The position numbers and the translations under genes are program-made. 64,000 nucleotides of DNA from contig NZ_CP022242.1 of NCBI RefSeq assembly GCF_003351865.1, forward strand, positions 124,001 through 188,000. Direction: 5' to 3'. Shown here piece after piece: positions 30,287 to 39,662 of the stretch. The notes beneath the pieces are model-generated. The model did not search any database and was not told where the DNA came from. It was given only the letters and a program-made list of their open reading frames with translations. Position 1 is the stretch's first letter. Every line of letters starts with the position of its first letter. Origin of the DNA: Methanofervidicoccus sp. A16 (GTDB lineage Archaea; AGJL01; Methanococci; Methanococcales; Methanococcaceae).

Positions 30287-31147
30287 TTACTCCTTTTCAC
30301 ATTCCCCATCAACATCCTCAGGCTTTACCCTGGCAATTACTATATACCCAGTATGACCTATCATCCTTGGAGAGGGCCTGGCACCTTTTTCTGATATCTC
30401 TATATCCCTTACTAAACATTCGACAGTCCTTATCTCCATAAAACCATGCTCTTTTAAAGATTCTACACTCTTCTTAGCCTGTTCAATATAGGGCACGTAT
30501 ATGGCAATCCTACCCTTAGCCTTATTCAGGGCCTTTTTTGCATGTTCTACAACGTTCCAGGGATCTGGCAGATCCAACACCACAACATCTACATTCCTCT
30601 CCTCTATACCCTGTGTAACATCCCCTATCTTTTGAATAACGTTGTACAACCCATCTTCGTCTTCATCTTCTTCATTTAAGGTATCAACATCTTCATCTAG
30701 ACCTATTATCTTCTGCCCTTTTCTTACCAACCCAACAGATGCCAAGTTCTCCCTTGCCACCTTGGCAAATTCAGGTCTCTTCTCGTAGGTTATAACCTTA
30801 CCCCTCTTCCCAACTGCATTTGCAAGATAGATAGTTAGGGCTCCAGATCCAGTACCTGCTTCTACTACAGTCTCCCCATCTGCAATTCCGCAGTAGGTGA
30901 TGATAATACCTATATCCTTGGGCAATAGTGTAGTTACTCTCCTCTTCATCTTTTTAACTATATCGTATATAGTAGGTTCTAATAGGTAAAAGGTATGGCC
31001 CTTATGAGACTTTAACGCACTTCCCTCCTTTACATCCTTTAGATCAACTACTCCCAAATCGTTACCGAACCTTTCAACCTCCTTTTTAAGCAGATATTTT
31101 TTCCCCCTCTCATCTACAAGAAGTTTCTTCCTCAAGGTTTTCACCAT
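30287..31147 (-). CDS. trmI: tRNA (adenine-N1)-methyltransferase TrmI
   Basis: A 286-residue class I SAM methyltransferase of the TrmI family, which forms m1A at positions 57/58 of the tRNA T loop. The SAM motif is VVEAGTGSGALTIYLA, with VITYEKRPEFAKVARENL following and VVLDLPDPW near the catalytic site. An acidic loop (EEDEDEDG) around residue 160 looks like a lineage-specific insertion. The ATG at 31147 has no upstream ribosome-binding site. A TTG at 31135 lies 5 nt after a GGTGA and may be the true start, shortening the protein by four residues. Confidence 0.92.
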   Translation of the reverse strand: MVKTLRKKLLVDERGKKYLLKKEVERFGNDLGVVDLKDVKEGSALKSHKGHTFYLLEPTIYDIVKKMKRRVTTLLPKDIGIIITYCGIADGETVVEAGTGSGALTIYLANAVGKRGKVITYEKRPEFAKVARENLASVGLVRKGQKIIGLDEDVDTLNEEDEDEDGLYNVIQKIGDVTQGIEERNVDVVVLDLPDPWNVVEHAKKALNKAKGRIAIYVPYIEQAKKSVESLKEHGFMEIRTVECLVRDIEISEKGARPSPRMIGHTGYIVIARVKPEDVDGECEKE

Positions 31148-31443
31148 GTTGGTGTTTTTATTAAAATAATTATTACAAATGTGGTAAAAATAATATTATA
31201 AAAATGTAAAAATAAAAATAAATAAAAAATTCTTTGTATCCCTCTCATTTTAAAAATCTCGAGATTCTATTCTCTAGCAGAATTCTAGTACTTAGTATAG
31301 AGCATACCTTATAAAACTTTTTAATTAAACTTTTAATTTTTATATTTATGAATTATAATTATTATTATTTTATTTGTAATAATTATTTTCATGAAGAATT
31401 TTTACATAAAAACTAGAACCAATCTAAAACATGTAAAAAATCC

Positions 31444-32199
31444 TTATACCAACCTCTTCTGAATATACCTCTTCTCCTTAGATACATCCCTATCTTTCAG
31501 TACACTTCTCAACATGTTTTGAGACGTTTTCCAACATTTTCTGGCTATCTCTGGTAATTCTCCATGTTCTTTAATGTAATTTCTCAGATAGTTTATAGTA
31601 ACCCTATCACTTGGGTACCCACTTCCAATTTCTCCGTATATCTTCTTGTAATTGTCTATTATTCTATCCCTGGTAACCTTTGCTACAATAGATGCTGCAG
31701 AAACGATCTTGTACTTATCATCAGCCTTATGTTCAGCGATTATCTCGATATTACTGTTATAGACTATCAACTTAGACTTTATCTTATTTGAGAACACCTT
31801 TTTGTTATTGCTACAGGCGTCTATATATATCTTAAACTTCTTATCGTAGTGAGTGTAAATGTCGTTCCAATTCTCTATCTTGTACTCCTCTCTAAGTACC
31901 TTATTTATCAGTTTTGAGAACATCCCAATTTCTATGTTGTCTAAATTACTTCTCTTTATCATCTTATCTATATCCTTAGCCTCAAGGACGATGGTTTTAA
32001 CCTCGTATTTATTTATTATTAAATTGTAGAGTTCATTCCTCTTGTTTTTATTCAATTTTTTACTATCTTTCAAGCCCCACTTATTGAACTCCTCCAGATC
32101 CCTTTCCCTGGCCTTTACAAGTGCAATCACCATAGGACCTAAGACAGGTCCCCTTCCAGCCTCATCTAATCCAAGTATTATTGTGTCGTTCTCCTCCAT
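31444..32199 (-). CDS. rnhB: Ribonuclease HII
   Basis: A 251-residue RNase HII that cleaves RNA in RNA-DNA hybrids and at embedded ribonucleotides. The active-site motif LDEAGRGPVLGPMV places the catalytic pair at D12 and E13. The third acidic residue lies in KIYIDACS (about 127) and the last in ADDKYKIVSAASIVAKVTRD. GSGYPSD and the KCWKTSQN tail are also typical. The reading frame is AAA/AAT-rich (low GC) compared with its neighbours. The upstream region faces the divergent class III pilin gene. Confidence 0.96.
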   Translation of the reverse strand: MEENDTIILGLDEAGRGPVLGPMVIALVKARERDLEEFNKWGLKDSKKLNKNKRNELYNLIINKYEVKTIVLEAKDIDKMIKRSNLDNIEIGMFSKLINKVLREEYKIENWNDIYTHYDKKFKIYIDACSNNKKVFSNKIKSKLIVYNSNIEIIAEHKADDKYKIVSAASIVAKVTRDRIIDNYKKIYGEIGSGYPSDRVTINYLRNYIKEHGELPEIARKCWKTSQNMLRSVLKDRDVSKEKRYIQKRLV

Positions 32200-32300
32200 T
32201 CTAAACCTCTCACTTCCTTGTTTTTTATAAGAAAGTAATTTTTTTATATTTTTAATACTGATTATTATAAAAATAATTATTTATAAAATTGGTGGTTCTA

Positions 32301-32501
32301 ATGTTATCACTGAAAAAGTTGTTCTCTAAAAAGGGACAGATAAGTTTGGAGTTCAGTATCTTAATGATGACCGTTGTCCTTGCAGCAGTGGTAGCAGGGT
32401 ATTATATGATCGAGGCTGCTATGGATATTAGAAATACCTCTATAGACACTATAAATAGGACATCTAATGCAGTGCTTCATGCATTGAGTACTGTGGAATA
32501 A
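32301..32501 (+). CDS. Class III signal-peptide (archaeal type IV pilin-like) protein
   Basis: A 66-residue protein starting at an ATG with GGTGG five bases upstream; the in-frame TTG at 32289 is less likely. Residues 1-13 are positively charged and end KKG, followed by [11 protein letters not shown]. This is the class III signal sequence cut by the prepilin peptidase EppA before the glutamine, leaving one hydrophobic helix (about 15-35) that packs in the pilus core. The mature peptide of about 53 residues is small for a structural pilin, so it may be a minor pilin. No other pilus gene is adjacent; the UPF0200 gene follows after 8 bases. Confidence 0.82.
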   Translation: MLSLKKLFSKKGQISLEFSILMMTVVLAAVVAGYYMIEAAMDIRNTSIDTINRTSNAVLHALSTVE

Positions 32502-32509
32502 GGGAAAAC

Positions 32510-33097
32510 ATGAAAAAGTTGATAGGTATTACAGGAATGCCAGGGTCTGGTAAGAGTGCAGTATTCGAGATAGCCCCTAAGTTCAACATTCCAGTAGTCT
32601 CTATGGGAGATGTTGTCCGCCATGAGACGTTAAAGAGAGGATTGGAATTAACACCTGAAAATGTTGGAAATACCGCTGTAGAGTTAAGAAAAAAATATGG
32701 AAAAGAGGCCATAGCAGTTTTCTGTCTTAAGTATATAGAGGAGAAGTATAAAGATGAGGATATAGTTATTATAGAAGGTATAAGGAGTATGTACGAGGTA
32801 GATTACTTTAGAAAACACTACCCTCTTACTATTGTAGCAATCCACTCCTCCCCTAAAACTAGATTTAAAAGGTTAAAAAAGAGAAAGAGAGAGGACGATA
32901 CCTCGGAATGGGAAGCCTTTGTTGAGAGGGATATGAGGGAGTTGGGCTTTACACTTGGTAATGTTATAGCCTTAGCCGATTATATGATCGTCAACGAGGA
33001 GGATTATAACACCTACCTAAAGAACTTGGAGAATGTGTTAAAAAAGATAATCAGTTCCTGGGAAAAAGAGAACAGTGGCGGGCCCGGAGGGATTTGA
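32510..33097 (+). CDS. UPF0200 nucleotide kinase-like protein
   Basis: A 195-residue P-loop protein of the UPF0200 family, related to dephospho-CoA and nucleoside kinases. The Walker A motif is GMPGSGKS (9-16). [14 protein letters not shown] and [16 protein letters not shown] are typical of archaeal members. The substrate is unknown. Its last codons (SGGPGGI-stop) read into the 3' end of the oppositely oriented tRNA-Arg, so the TGA at 33095-33097 lies in the tRNA's T-arm sequence, an overlap of 22 bases. It may be co-transcribed with the class III pilin gene just upstream. Confidence 0.85.
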   Translation: MKKLIGITGMPGSGKSAVFEIAPKFNIPVVSMGDVVRHETLKRGLELTPENVGNTAVELRKKYGKEAIAVFCLKYIEEKYKDEDIVIIEGIRSMYEVDYFRKHYPLTIVAIHSSPKTRFKRLKKRKREDDTSEWEAFVERDMRELGFTLGNVIALADYMIVNEEDYNTYLKNLENVLKKIISSWEKENSGGPGGI

Positions 33098-33153
33098 ACC
33101 CTCGACCACGGGGTCCGAAGCCCCGCATTCTATCCAGGCTAAACTACGGGCCC
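33076..33153 (-). tRNA. tRNA-Arg(TCG)
   Basis: A minus-strand cloverleaf: acceptor GGGCCCG/CGGGCCC, anticodon loop CTTCGGA (anticodon TCG, reading CGA) on a CGGGG/CCCCG stem, T arm GAGGGTTCAAATCCCTC, discriminator G73 and encoded CCA. The last 22 bases overlap the end of the UPF0200 coding region on the other strand. A TATA-like stretch lies at about 33179-33202. Confidence 0.96.
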
Positions 33154-33178
33154 ATACTCTAGGGATATATTGTTTAGG

Positions 33179-33202
33179 TCATTTTATATATATTTTTTAT
33201 GG
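33179..33202 (-). promoter_or_regulatory. TATA-like promoter of tRNA-Arg(TCG)
   Basis: On the minus strand CATAAAAAATATATATAAAA lies about 26-50 bases before the tRNA 5' end, the expected TATA-box distance. Its BRE is weaker than the CGAAAA type seen at other tRNA genes. Confidence 0.45.
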
Positions 33203-33241
33203 TAATAGTAATTATTGTTATTTTTTTAATACGGTGTAATC

Positions 33242-35065
33242 ATGTGTGGAATAATAGGATATCTTGGAAATAGAAAAGTTTCAGAAATCCTATTAAAGGG
33301 ATTAAAAAGGTTGGAATACAGAGGATACGACAGTTGTGGTATCGGAGTTGTTGATGGAGATAAATTAATAATAAAAAAAGGTGCTGGTAAGGTAGATGAG
33401 GTTTCCAAAAGGGAGAACTTCCTCGAAGTAGAGGGAAAGGTAGGTATTGGACACTCTAGATGGGCAACCCATGGAAGTATAACAAAGGAGAACGCCCACC
33501 CCCATACAGACTGTAAAGGGGAGATAGCAGTTGTCCATAATGGGATAATTTCCAATTATAGGGAGTTAAAGGAAGAACTGATCAAAGAGGAACATACTTT
33601 TAAGTCCCAGACAGATACTGAGGTAATACCCCATCTAATTGAGAATGAGATAAGAAAACTGGATAAGCCTCAAATCTCCCAGGAGGATTACATAAACGCT
33701 GTAAAGAGGGCTATAAAGAGGTTAGAGGGCACCTATGCACTACTTGTACTGAATAAGAACTTCCCAGATCTACTCCTTGGAGTGAGGAATGAGAACCCTC
33801 TACTTTTAGGTGTAAAGGAAGATGAGTGCTTCCTAGGTAGTGATATATCTGCCTTTTTGGAATGGACTAAGGAGGTTGTTCCCCTAGAGGAAGGGGATAT
33901 GGTTGTTCTTAAGAGGGAGGGAGATAAAGTATCCTACAGTATATACAACTTAAGGGAGAATAGAGATGTTAGTAGCAACAGAAAGAAGATTACTATAGAG
34001 TGGGATATAGAGACTGCTGAAAAGGGAGGTTATGAACACTTCATGCTCAAGGAGATTATGGAGGAGCCCGAAGTTATAAAGAACTCTGCAAAGGTATCAA
34101 AGGAGGAGATTGAGGAGTTGGCAAGGTGTATAAGGGATTACAGTAGGGTGTATATCGTCGCCATGGGTACCTCCCTCCATGCAGGGATGGTTGGCGAGTA
34201 CTGGTTTTCCAAGTTGAATAAGTTAGTAATTCCCTGTGATGCCTCTGAATTTTTAGTAAAGGGGATAGTAGATGAAGATACCTTAGTTATAGGGATCACC
34301 CAAAGTGGAGAAACCTACGACACCATAAGGGCTATAAGGTATGCAAAGAGTAAAGGAGCAAAAACTGCCACAATAGTGAATGTACTGGGATCCACTGCAA
34401 CGAGGATAAGTGATATCACAGTTATGATGGGGGCAGGTATCGAGATCGCAGTATGTGCAACAAAAACCTATCTATCACAACTTATGATACTGTATAGACT
34501 CTTTATAGAGTATGGTAAAATAATCGGTAAAGATATGGAGGTATTTGAGAGGGAGATAGAGAGGATCCCTGGCTATATCAAAGAGATATTAAATAATAGA
34601 GATACTATAAAGAAGGTATCAGAGAGTTTAAAGGCTAAAAACTACCTATTTATCTCCAAAGGTATAAACCTACCAAATGCCTTAGAGGGTGCTCTGAAGT
34701 TCAAGGAGATCACCTACCTCCATGCAGAGGGTATGAGTAGTGGATTTTTAAAACATGGTACCATATCCCTTATTGACGAAAATATGGACACTGTAGCCCT
34801 TGTGCCACCCTCCAGTAGTAATCTCTTCAGATCTGTAGTATCTAACATAGAGGAGATAAAGGCCAGAGGCGGTAAGGTAGTTGCCATATCACCTGTGGAG
34901 ATAGAGGTGGTGGATCACCTTATAGAGATACCTGATGTATTGGAGGAGGTGAGCCCCTTCCTCTATGCACCAGTTTGTCAGTTGTTGGCATACTATAAGG
35001 CTGTGGAACTTGGTAGGGATGTAGACAAACCAAGGGGGCTTGCTAAGAGTGTTACTGTGGAATAA
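33242..35065 (+). CDS. glmS: Glutamine--fructose-6-phosphate aminotransferase (isomerizing)
   Basis: A 607-residue GlmS that makes glucosamine-6-phosphate for UDP-GlcNAc and glycan synthesis. The N-terminal glutaminase starts MCGIIGYLG, so C2 is the nucleophile after Met removal. The conserved ATHG and HNGIISNY loops follow. Two SIS isomerase domains contain AMGTSLHAG, GITQSGETYDT, and near the C-terminus KGINLPNALEGALKFKE. The terminal DKPRGLAKSVTVE is diagnostic. GGTGTAATC precedes the ATG. No riboswitch or ribozyme structure was recognised in the 88-base leader shared with the divergent tRNA-Arg. Confidence 0.97.
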   Translation: MCGIIGYLGNRKVSEILLKGLKRLEYRGYDSCGIGVVDGDKLIIKKGAGKVDEVSKRENFLEVEGKVGIGHSRWATHGSITKENAHPHTDCKGEIAVVHNGIISNYRELKEELIKEEHTFKSQTDTEVIPHLIENEIRKLDKPQISQEDYINAVKRAIKRLEGTYALLVLNKNFPDLLLGVRNENPLLLGVKEDECFLGSDISAFLEWTKEVVPLEEGDMVVLKREGDKVSYSIYNLRENRDVSSNRKKITIEWDIETAEKGGYEHFMLKEIMEEPEVIKNSAKVSKEEIEELARCIRDYSRVYIVAMGTSLHAGMVGEYWFSKLNKLVIPCDASEFLVKGIVDEDTLVIGITQSGETYDTIRAIRYAKSKGAKTATIVNVLGSTATRISDITVMMGAGIEIAVCATKTYLSQLMILYRLFIEYGKIIGKDMEVFEREIERIPGYIKEILNNRDTIKKVSESLKAKNYLFISKGINLPNALEGALKFKEITYLHAEGMSSGFLKHGTISLIDENMDTVALVPPSSSNLFRSVVSNIEEIKARGGKVVAISPVEIEVVDHLIEIPDVLEEVSPFLYAPVCQLLAYYKAVELGRDVDKPRGLAKSVTVE

Positions 35066-35830
35066 TTTACCTTCTAAGTATTTTATTAAAAAATTGGTTT
35101 TCTATCAAGGTTTATTATTACCTTAATTTCCATTCTAAATAATAATTTAAATAATAAAAATAAGAATAATAAAAAAGACTGGAAAAATATTAAAATATAA
35201 TACTTATAATGATAAAAATTAATAATAGCAACCTGTTATAAAGGATCTACTCCAATTCCATTTGGTATCTTAGAGCGTCCCAGAAAGATTATCTCTTATT
35301 TTGATTTTAATACTTCTTCTTATACTTTTATTTTTTATAATTATTTTCATTATTCTTTAAATTATCCTTTTGATGGGAAGTAGAGTTTATTATAATTTTT
35401 TATTATTGTAATTTTATTGTGATTATTGGAATATAATCATTAAAAATAATTTAAAAAATAATAATTAGTGGGAAAATAATAAAAAATTAATAAAAAGTAG
35501 TAGAATAATCTTATAAAAAAGAATTTTTAATTTTTTTAATTATTCTATTCATTATTATTTTTCTATTTGAGGTCCTTGATGATGGTAATTTTAGGTGTCA
35601 ACAAAATATTAGAAGAAAATTATTTATCTCTTAATTTTAAGAAATAAAGGAAAATCTTCTGTTTAAGGAATCTTTATCTTATAAATACTGGAAAAGTAGG
35701 ATAGTACTCTTGTTGAATTCTTTTTTCTTTTTGTTATTTTGTATTTTTTTAAATTTTTATTTTTATAATATAAATATTATAATCCTAATATTATTATTGA
35801 TTTACTAACTTTAAAATAGGAAATTGGCCA
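35066..35830. other. Intergenic region with a family B repeat
   Basis: About 765 bases between convergent glmS and the TIM-barrel gene. It contains the reverse-oriented family B element (35121-35388). The remainder is AT-rich without ORFs. Confidence 0.55.
35121..35388 (-). repeat. Dispersed intergenic element, family B, copy 1
   Basis: Plus-strand ends are CCTTAATTTCCATTC and TTTGATGGGAAGTAGAG, like family A ends. Read on the minus strand, the core (GCTCTAAGATA, then GGAGTAGATCCTT and AACAGGTTGCTATTATTAAT) matches the copy at 59200-59453 over more than 100 bases. No ORF. Confidence 0.75.
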
Positions 35831-36664
35831 TTACTCTAACTCCTCGTACTCCCTCTTCAATATAAGAGCATCGTACTCCAACCTTGGACTCTCACAGATA
35901 ACAGTGCCCCTTACACCGTAGTCCTTCAACGCCTTTAGAAGATCTCTATAGTTAAATTTTGACTCCTTAAGGGGTAAGTGATTCTTCTCCCCTCCCTTTC
36001 CATAGTCAATCCCTGATATATGGATATGCATATCGTATATTCCCTTTTTTCCAAGAGTATCCTCTACCTTTTCCAGTATCTTGTAGAAGGCGTTGTAGTC
36101 GTTTATCTTTCCCATACTCCTTGCATAAATATGGGCAAAATCTATACAGGGCAATATTCCAAGTTCCTGGGAGAGGGAGAGGGTTTCATCTAAATCTCCA
36201 AACTGGGTAGTTCTTCCAGTGGTCTCTGGTCTCAACATTACATTTATCTTGTTCTCCTTTAGGTAATCTAGTATCTTTCCTATGTTCTTTGCTATAGTAT
36301 TATATACCTCTTTTTTATCTTTCTTAAGGTAGTATCCTGGATGAAATACAATGTTTTTATTGGCATCAGAGTATCTATTGAAGATGTTTATTATCTTTCC
36401 TGTATTTATAATATGGTTTATACTTCTCTCAATTTTCTCTTTCTCTTTGGCATTTAGATTTATGTAGTAAGGTGCATGAGCACTTACTACAATCTTGTTT
36501 GAATGCTCCACTAGGTCTTTAGCACCCTTCTCTTTTATATTAACTCCATGGACAAACTCCAACTCCATGGCATTTAAATTTATTTTCCTTAAGAGGTAAA
36601 AGGCGTTTTTGGTAGTCCTCGGTTTTGTATTTAGAGGTATACCTGCAGTTCCAAAGTTTAACAT
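35831..36664 (-). CDS. TIM-barrel protein of the endonuclease IV / xylose isomerase-like family
   Basis: A protein of about 277 residues resembling AP-endonuclease family 2 proteins of methanogens. From the preferred ATG it opens LNFGTAGIPLNT. Metal-site-like segments are SAHAPYYINL, IVFHPGYYL, LRPETTG, CIDFAHIYAR, DMHIHISGIDYG and CESPRLE, together giving the His/Glu/Asp ligands of endonuclease IV folds. An upstream in-frame TTG at 36679 is possible, but AGGGAT sits just before the ATG at 36664. True AP-endonuclease activity is not certain; related barrels act on sugars or DNA. Confidence 0.8.
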   Translation of the reverse strand: MLNFGTAGIPLNTKPRTTKNAFYLLRKINLNAMELEFVHGVNIKEKGAKDLVEHSNKIVVSAHAPYYINLNAKEKEKIERSINHIINTGKIINIFNRYSDANKNIVFHPGYYLKKDKKEVYNTIAKNIGKILDYLKENKINVMLRPETTGRTTQFGDLDETLSLSQELGILPCIDFAHIYARSMGKINDYNAFYKILEKVEDTLGKKGIYDMHIHISGIDYGKGGEKNHLPLKESKFNYRDLLKALKDYGVRGTVICESPRLEYDALILKREYEELE

Positions 36665-37473
36665 ACTATCCCTGAACAATTATTTTAAATTAGTACTGAG
36701 GTGGTAAATCATACAATATTATCTATAAAAGTAACGACTTTTTACATTACATTACCATTTGGAGTGGATAGTATAAAAAAGTATTATTTTTATTTTATAG
36801 ACTTAAATTTCTGAAATAATAATAAGAATTAAGATTTAAATAAAAAAATAAATAACAGAATTATGGTAATATTTAAAAATTTTAACCCTGCTCTTAAAAG
36901 TTTCTGCTTAATCACTATCCTTAACAACAATAGTAAAATCCCATAAACACTATTTCAATTTCCTTCTTCAATCTTATTCGTATCTCTGAAATTCTAGATA
37001 AATAACCGCATATTACTAAACTTTCTATTATCATTGAGCCGTATGCTCAAAAAATATATACTCTATTTATCTTTTATTTTTCTACATAGGAGATCCTCTA
37101 TTCTGATTAGCAACCATCCTGTTAATGATACACTATAACAACATATTTGAATATATGATATTTCCCAGCTTTGTTAAATATATCGTTTTTTTAACTGTTT
37201 TAGATACCCTAATACAATATAAAAGAAAAAAAATGGTTAGTTCCTTAAAGATTATATGATTATTATTAAATTCTTAATATTATGTGAGAAGGTAGTTAAA
37301 GATAGGTATTATTTTCCTATTAGTTGGTGATCCCTTTCTCTCAATATTTAGAAACATTTTAAGGAAAGTAATTATATTTGAATATTGTTTTTTTGTTTTA
37401 CAACCTCTTTTTCTTAATTTTAACATATCCTAAGGAATTAGAGACAACAATTCATTCATACAATGGTGGAAAG
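36665..37473. other. AT-rich intergenic region with a small hairpin
   Basis: About 800 bases between divergent genes. A perfect 6-bp hairpin TTGAGC-cgtat-GCTCAA lies at 37034-37050 beside an A-run. Near 37090-37125 the minus strand has AACAGGATGGTTGCTAATCA, resembling 61685-61725. The ORF extension upstream of the helicase ATG at 37474 is not coding by my reading. Confidence 0.4.
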
Positions 37474-39441
37474 ATGGAGGTTAAGGAGTATATCAACCAT
37501 CTGAAAAAATTAGTGGAACTTGAAAGGAAGGCAGAGATAGAAGCCATGAAAGAGGAGATGAAAAAATTAAGTGGTCAGGAGAGGGAGAAGGTAGGTAGGG
37601 CTATCTTGGGATTAAATGGGAAAGTTATCGGTGAAGAGTTTAAATATAAACTGGTGAAATACGGTAGAAATAGAGAGATAAAAACTGAAATATGTGTTGG
37701 AGATCTCGTAGTAATAAGTAAGGGCAATCCTCTAAGAAGTGATCTAGTTGGTACTGTAACTGAGAAGGGAAAACACTACATCGTAGTAGCCTTGGAAAAT
37801 GTTCCTACCTGGGCTCTAAAGAACGTGAGGATCGATCTCTACGCCAACGATATAACCTTTAGGAGACAGATAGAGAATTTGGATAAACTCAGTGAAAGTG
37901 GAAAGAAAGTGTTAAAATACATACTGAAACTGGAGGAACCTAAGGAGAGTAAGGAAACTGAATTTGAACCAGAGGATGGGAATTTAAATGAGAGTCAGAG
38001 AGAGGCTGTGTGTCTATCCCTTGGGAGTGAGGATTTCTTTCTGATCCATGGGCCCTTTGGTACAGGAAAAACTAGAACTGTCACAGAGGTTATAATCCAG
38101 GAGGTGAAGAGGGGAAAAAAGGTACTTGCAACTGCAGAGAGCAATATAGCAGTTGATAACTTAGTTGAACGTCTCTGGGGAAAGGTTAAACTGGTTCGAG
38201 TGGGACATCCCTCCAAGGTATCGAAACACCTGAAGGAATCTACCTTATACTACCAGGTTGAAACCCATGAGAGGTACAGGGAGGTTAAGAGGTTGAGGGA
38301 GAGAGTAGAGAAGTTAATAGCACATAGGGATAAACATCTGAAACCCACACCTCAGTGGCGAAGAGGTCTCTCAGATGAGGAGATCCTGAAGTTTGCAGAG
38401 AGAGGGATCGGTGTAAGGGGAATATCTTCCAAGAATATAAGATCCATGGCCCAGTGGATCACAGTTAATATGGAGATCCAGAGGTTGTACGAGGAGGCCA
38501 GAGGTATTGAGGAGGAGATAATTAGGGAGGTGATAGATAAGGCGGAGGTTGTCCTAAGTACAAACTCCTCGGTGGCACTTGAGTACTTGGAAGGTGTTAA
38601 ATTTGACGTTGCAGTTATAGATGAGGCTTCCCAGACAACTATTCCAAGTGTCTTAATTCCTATAGGGAGGTGTGATAAGTTCATCTTAGCGGGAGATCAT
38701 AAACAACTACCTCCGACGATCCTAAGTGAGGAGGCACAGGAACTAAGTGAGACTCTCTTTGAAAAACTTATCCAGTTGTACCCCTCAAAGAGTAGGATCC
38801 TGGAGATACAGTACAGGATGAACGAGAAACTTATGGAGTTTCCAAGTAGGGAGTTCTACGATGGAAAGATCAAGGCGTATGAAGGAGTTAAAGATATAAC
38901 CCTCCTAGATCTAGGTGTTAAGGAGACCTCCTTTGAAGAGCCCTGGAGGTATATCTTAGATCCTAAGGAGCCCTTAATTTTTGTTGACACATCTAACCAC
39001 CCCGAGAAGTGGGAGAGACAGAGAAGAGGTTCCACCTCAAGGGAGAACCTCTTAGAGGCAGAGGTTGTTAAGAAGATCCTGGAGAGACTTATAGAGATAG
39101 GTGTATCACCAGAGTCTATCGGTGTTATAACACCTTACGAGGATCAGAGGGATCTGATAGATACGTTAATAGGGAATTACAGGGTGGAGGTGAAAACTGT
39201 AGATGGATATCAGGGGAGGGAGAAGGAGGTGATAATTCTTTCCCTTGTCCGTTCAAATAGGGAGGGAGAACTGGGATTCTTAACAGATATGAGGAGGTTG
39301 AACGTTTCCCTTACAAGGGCAAAGAGGAAGTTAATAGTTGTTGGAGATAGTGAAACCCTTAAATTACATCCAACTTACAGGAGGTTTATTGAGTACGTTA
39401 AAAGTAGAGGTATGTTGGTACATTTAAATAAAAAGATATAA
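37474..39441 (+). CDS. Superfamily 1 DNA/RNA helicase (IGHMBP2/SMUBP2-like)
   Basis: A 655-residue SF1B helicase of the UPF1/IGHMBP2 group. Walker A is HGPFGTGKT (192-200), Walker B DEAS (383-386). Motif III is AGDHKQLPP, and motifs V and VI are TVDGYQGREKEV and NVSLTRAKRKL. An N-terminal domain with GKVIGEEF and QxxxG-like turns resembles the beta-barrel insert of this family. GGTGG lies 6 nt before the ATG at 37474; an in-frame TTG 32 codons earlier has a hydrophobic, non-conserved leader and was rejected. The substrate is unproven; family members unwind RNA or DNA 5'-3'. Confidence 0.9.
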   Translation: MEVKEYINHLKKLVELERKAEIEAMKEEMKKLSGQEREKVGRAILGLNGKVIGEEFKYKLVKYGRNREIKTEICVGDLVVISKGNPLRSDLVGTVTEKGKHYIVVALENVPTWALKNVRIDLYANDITFRRQIENLDKLSESGKKVLKYILKLEEPKESKETEFEPEDGNLNESQREAVCLSLGSEDFFLIHGPFGTGKTRTVTEVIIQEVKRGKKVLATAESNIAVDNLVERLWGKVKLVRVGHPSKVSKHLKESTLYYQVETHERYREVKRLRERVEKLIAHRDKHLKPTPQWRRGLSDEEILKFAERGIGVRGISSKNIRSMAQWITVNMEIQRLYEEARGIEEEIIREVIDKAEVVLSTNSSVALEYLEGVKFDVAVIDEASQTTIPSVLIPIGRCDKFILAGDHKQLPPTILSEEAQELSETLFEKLIQLYPSKSRILEIQYRMNEKLMEFPSREFYDGKIKAYEGVKDITLLDLGVKETSFEEPWRYILDPKEPLIFVDTSNHPEKWERQRRGSTSRENLLEAEVVKKILERLIEIGVSPESIGVITPYEDQRDLIDTLIGNYRVEVKTVDGYQGREKEVIILSLVRSNREGELGFLTDMRRLNVSLTRAKRKLIVVGDSETLKLHPTYRRFIEYVKSRGMLVHLNKKI

Positions 39442-39662
39442 AAATTTTAAAAATAAGAATAATAAAAAAGTAAAAAATTCCTAATCTTGTTCCATTTAAT
39501 TATTTCTTTTTTAATATTTATTATAACTTATAACTATTATTTTTATCGCGATTCTTAACAGTTGTAATTTAGTATTGGTTAAAAATAAAAAGGGAAGGAA
39601 TTCCTATCTATATTCTTCTTCCGATACTTCTAAACACTAAAGAAGTGTATGTAGGGATATAT

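Noticed and set aside
37034-37050. TTGAGC-cgtat-GCTCAA hairpin as a terminator
   Set aside because: On the plus strand it is followed by A residues rather than T, and it lies far from any gene end. Archaeal termination relies on T-runs.
37378-37473. 32-residue N-terminal extension of the SF1 helicase
   Set aside because: A hydrophobic, unconserved leader before an ATG at 37474 that has GGTGG at the right distance.
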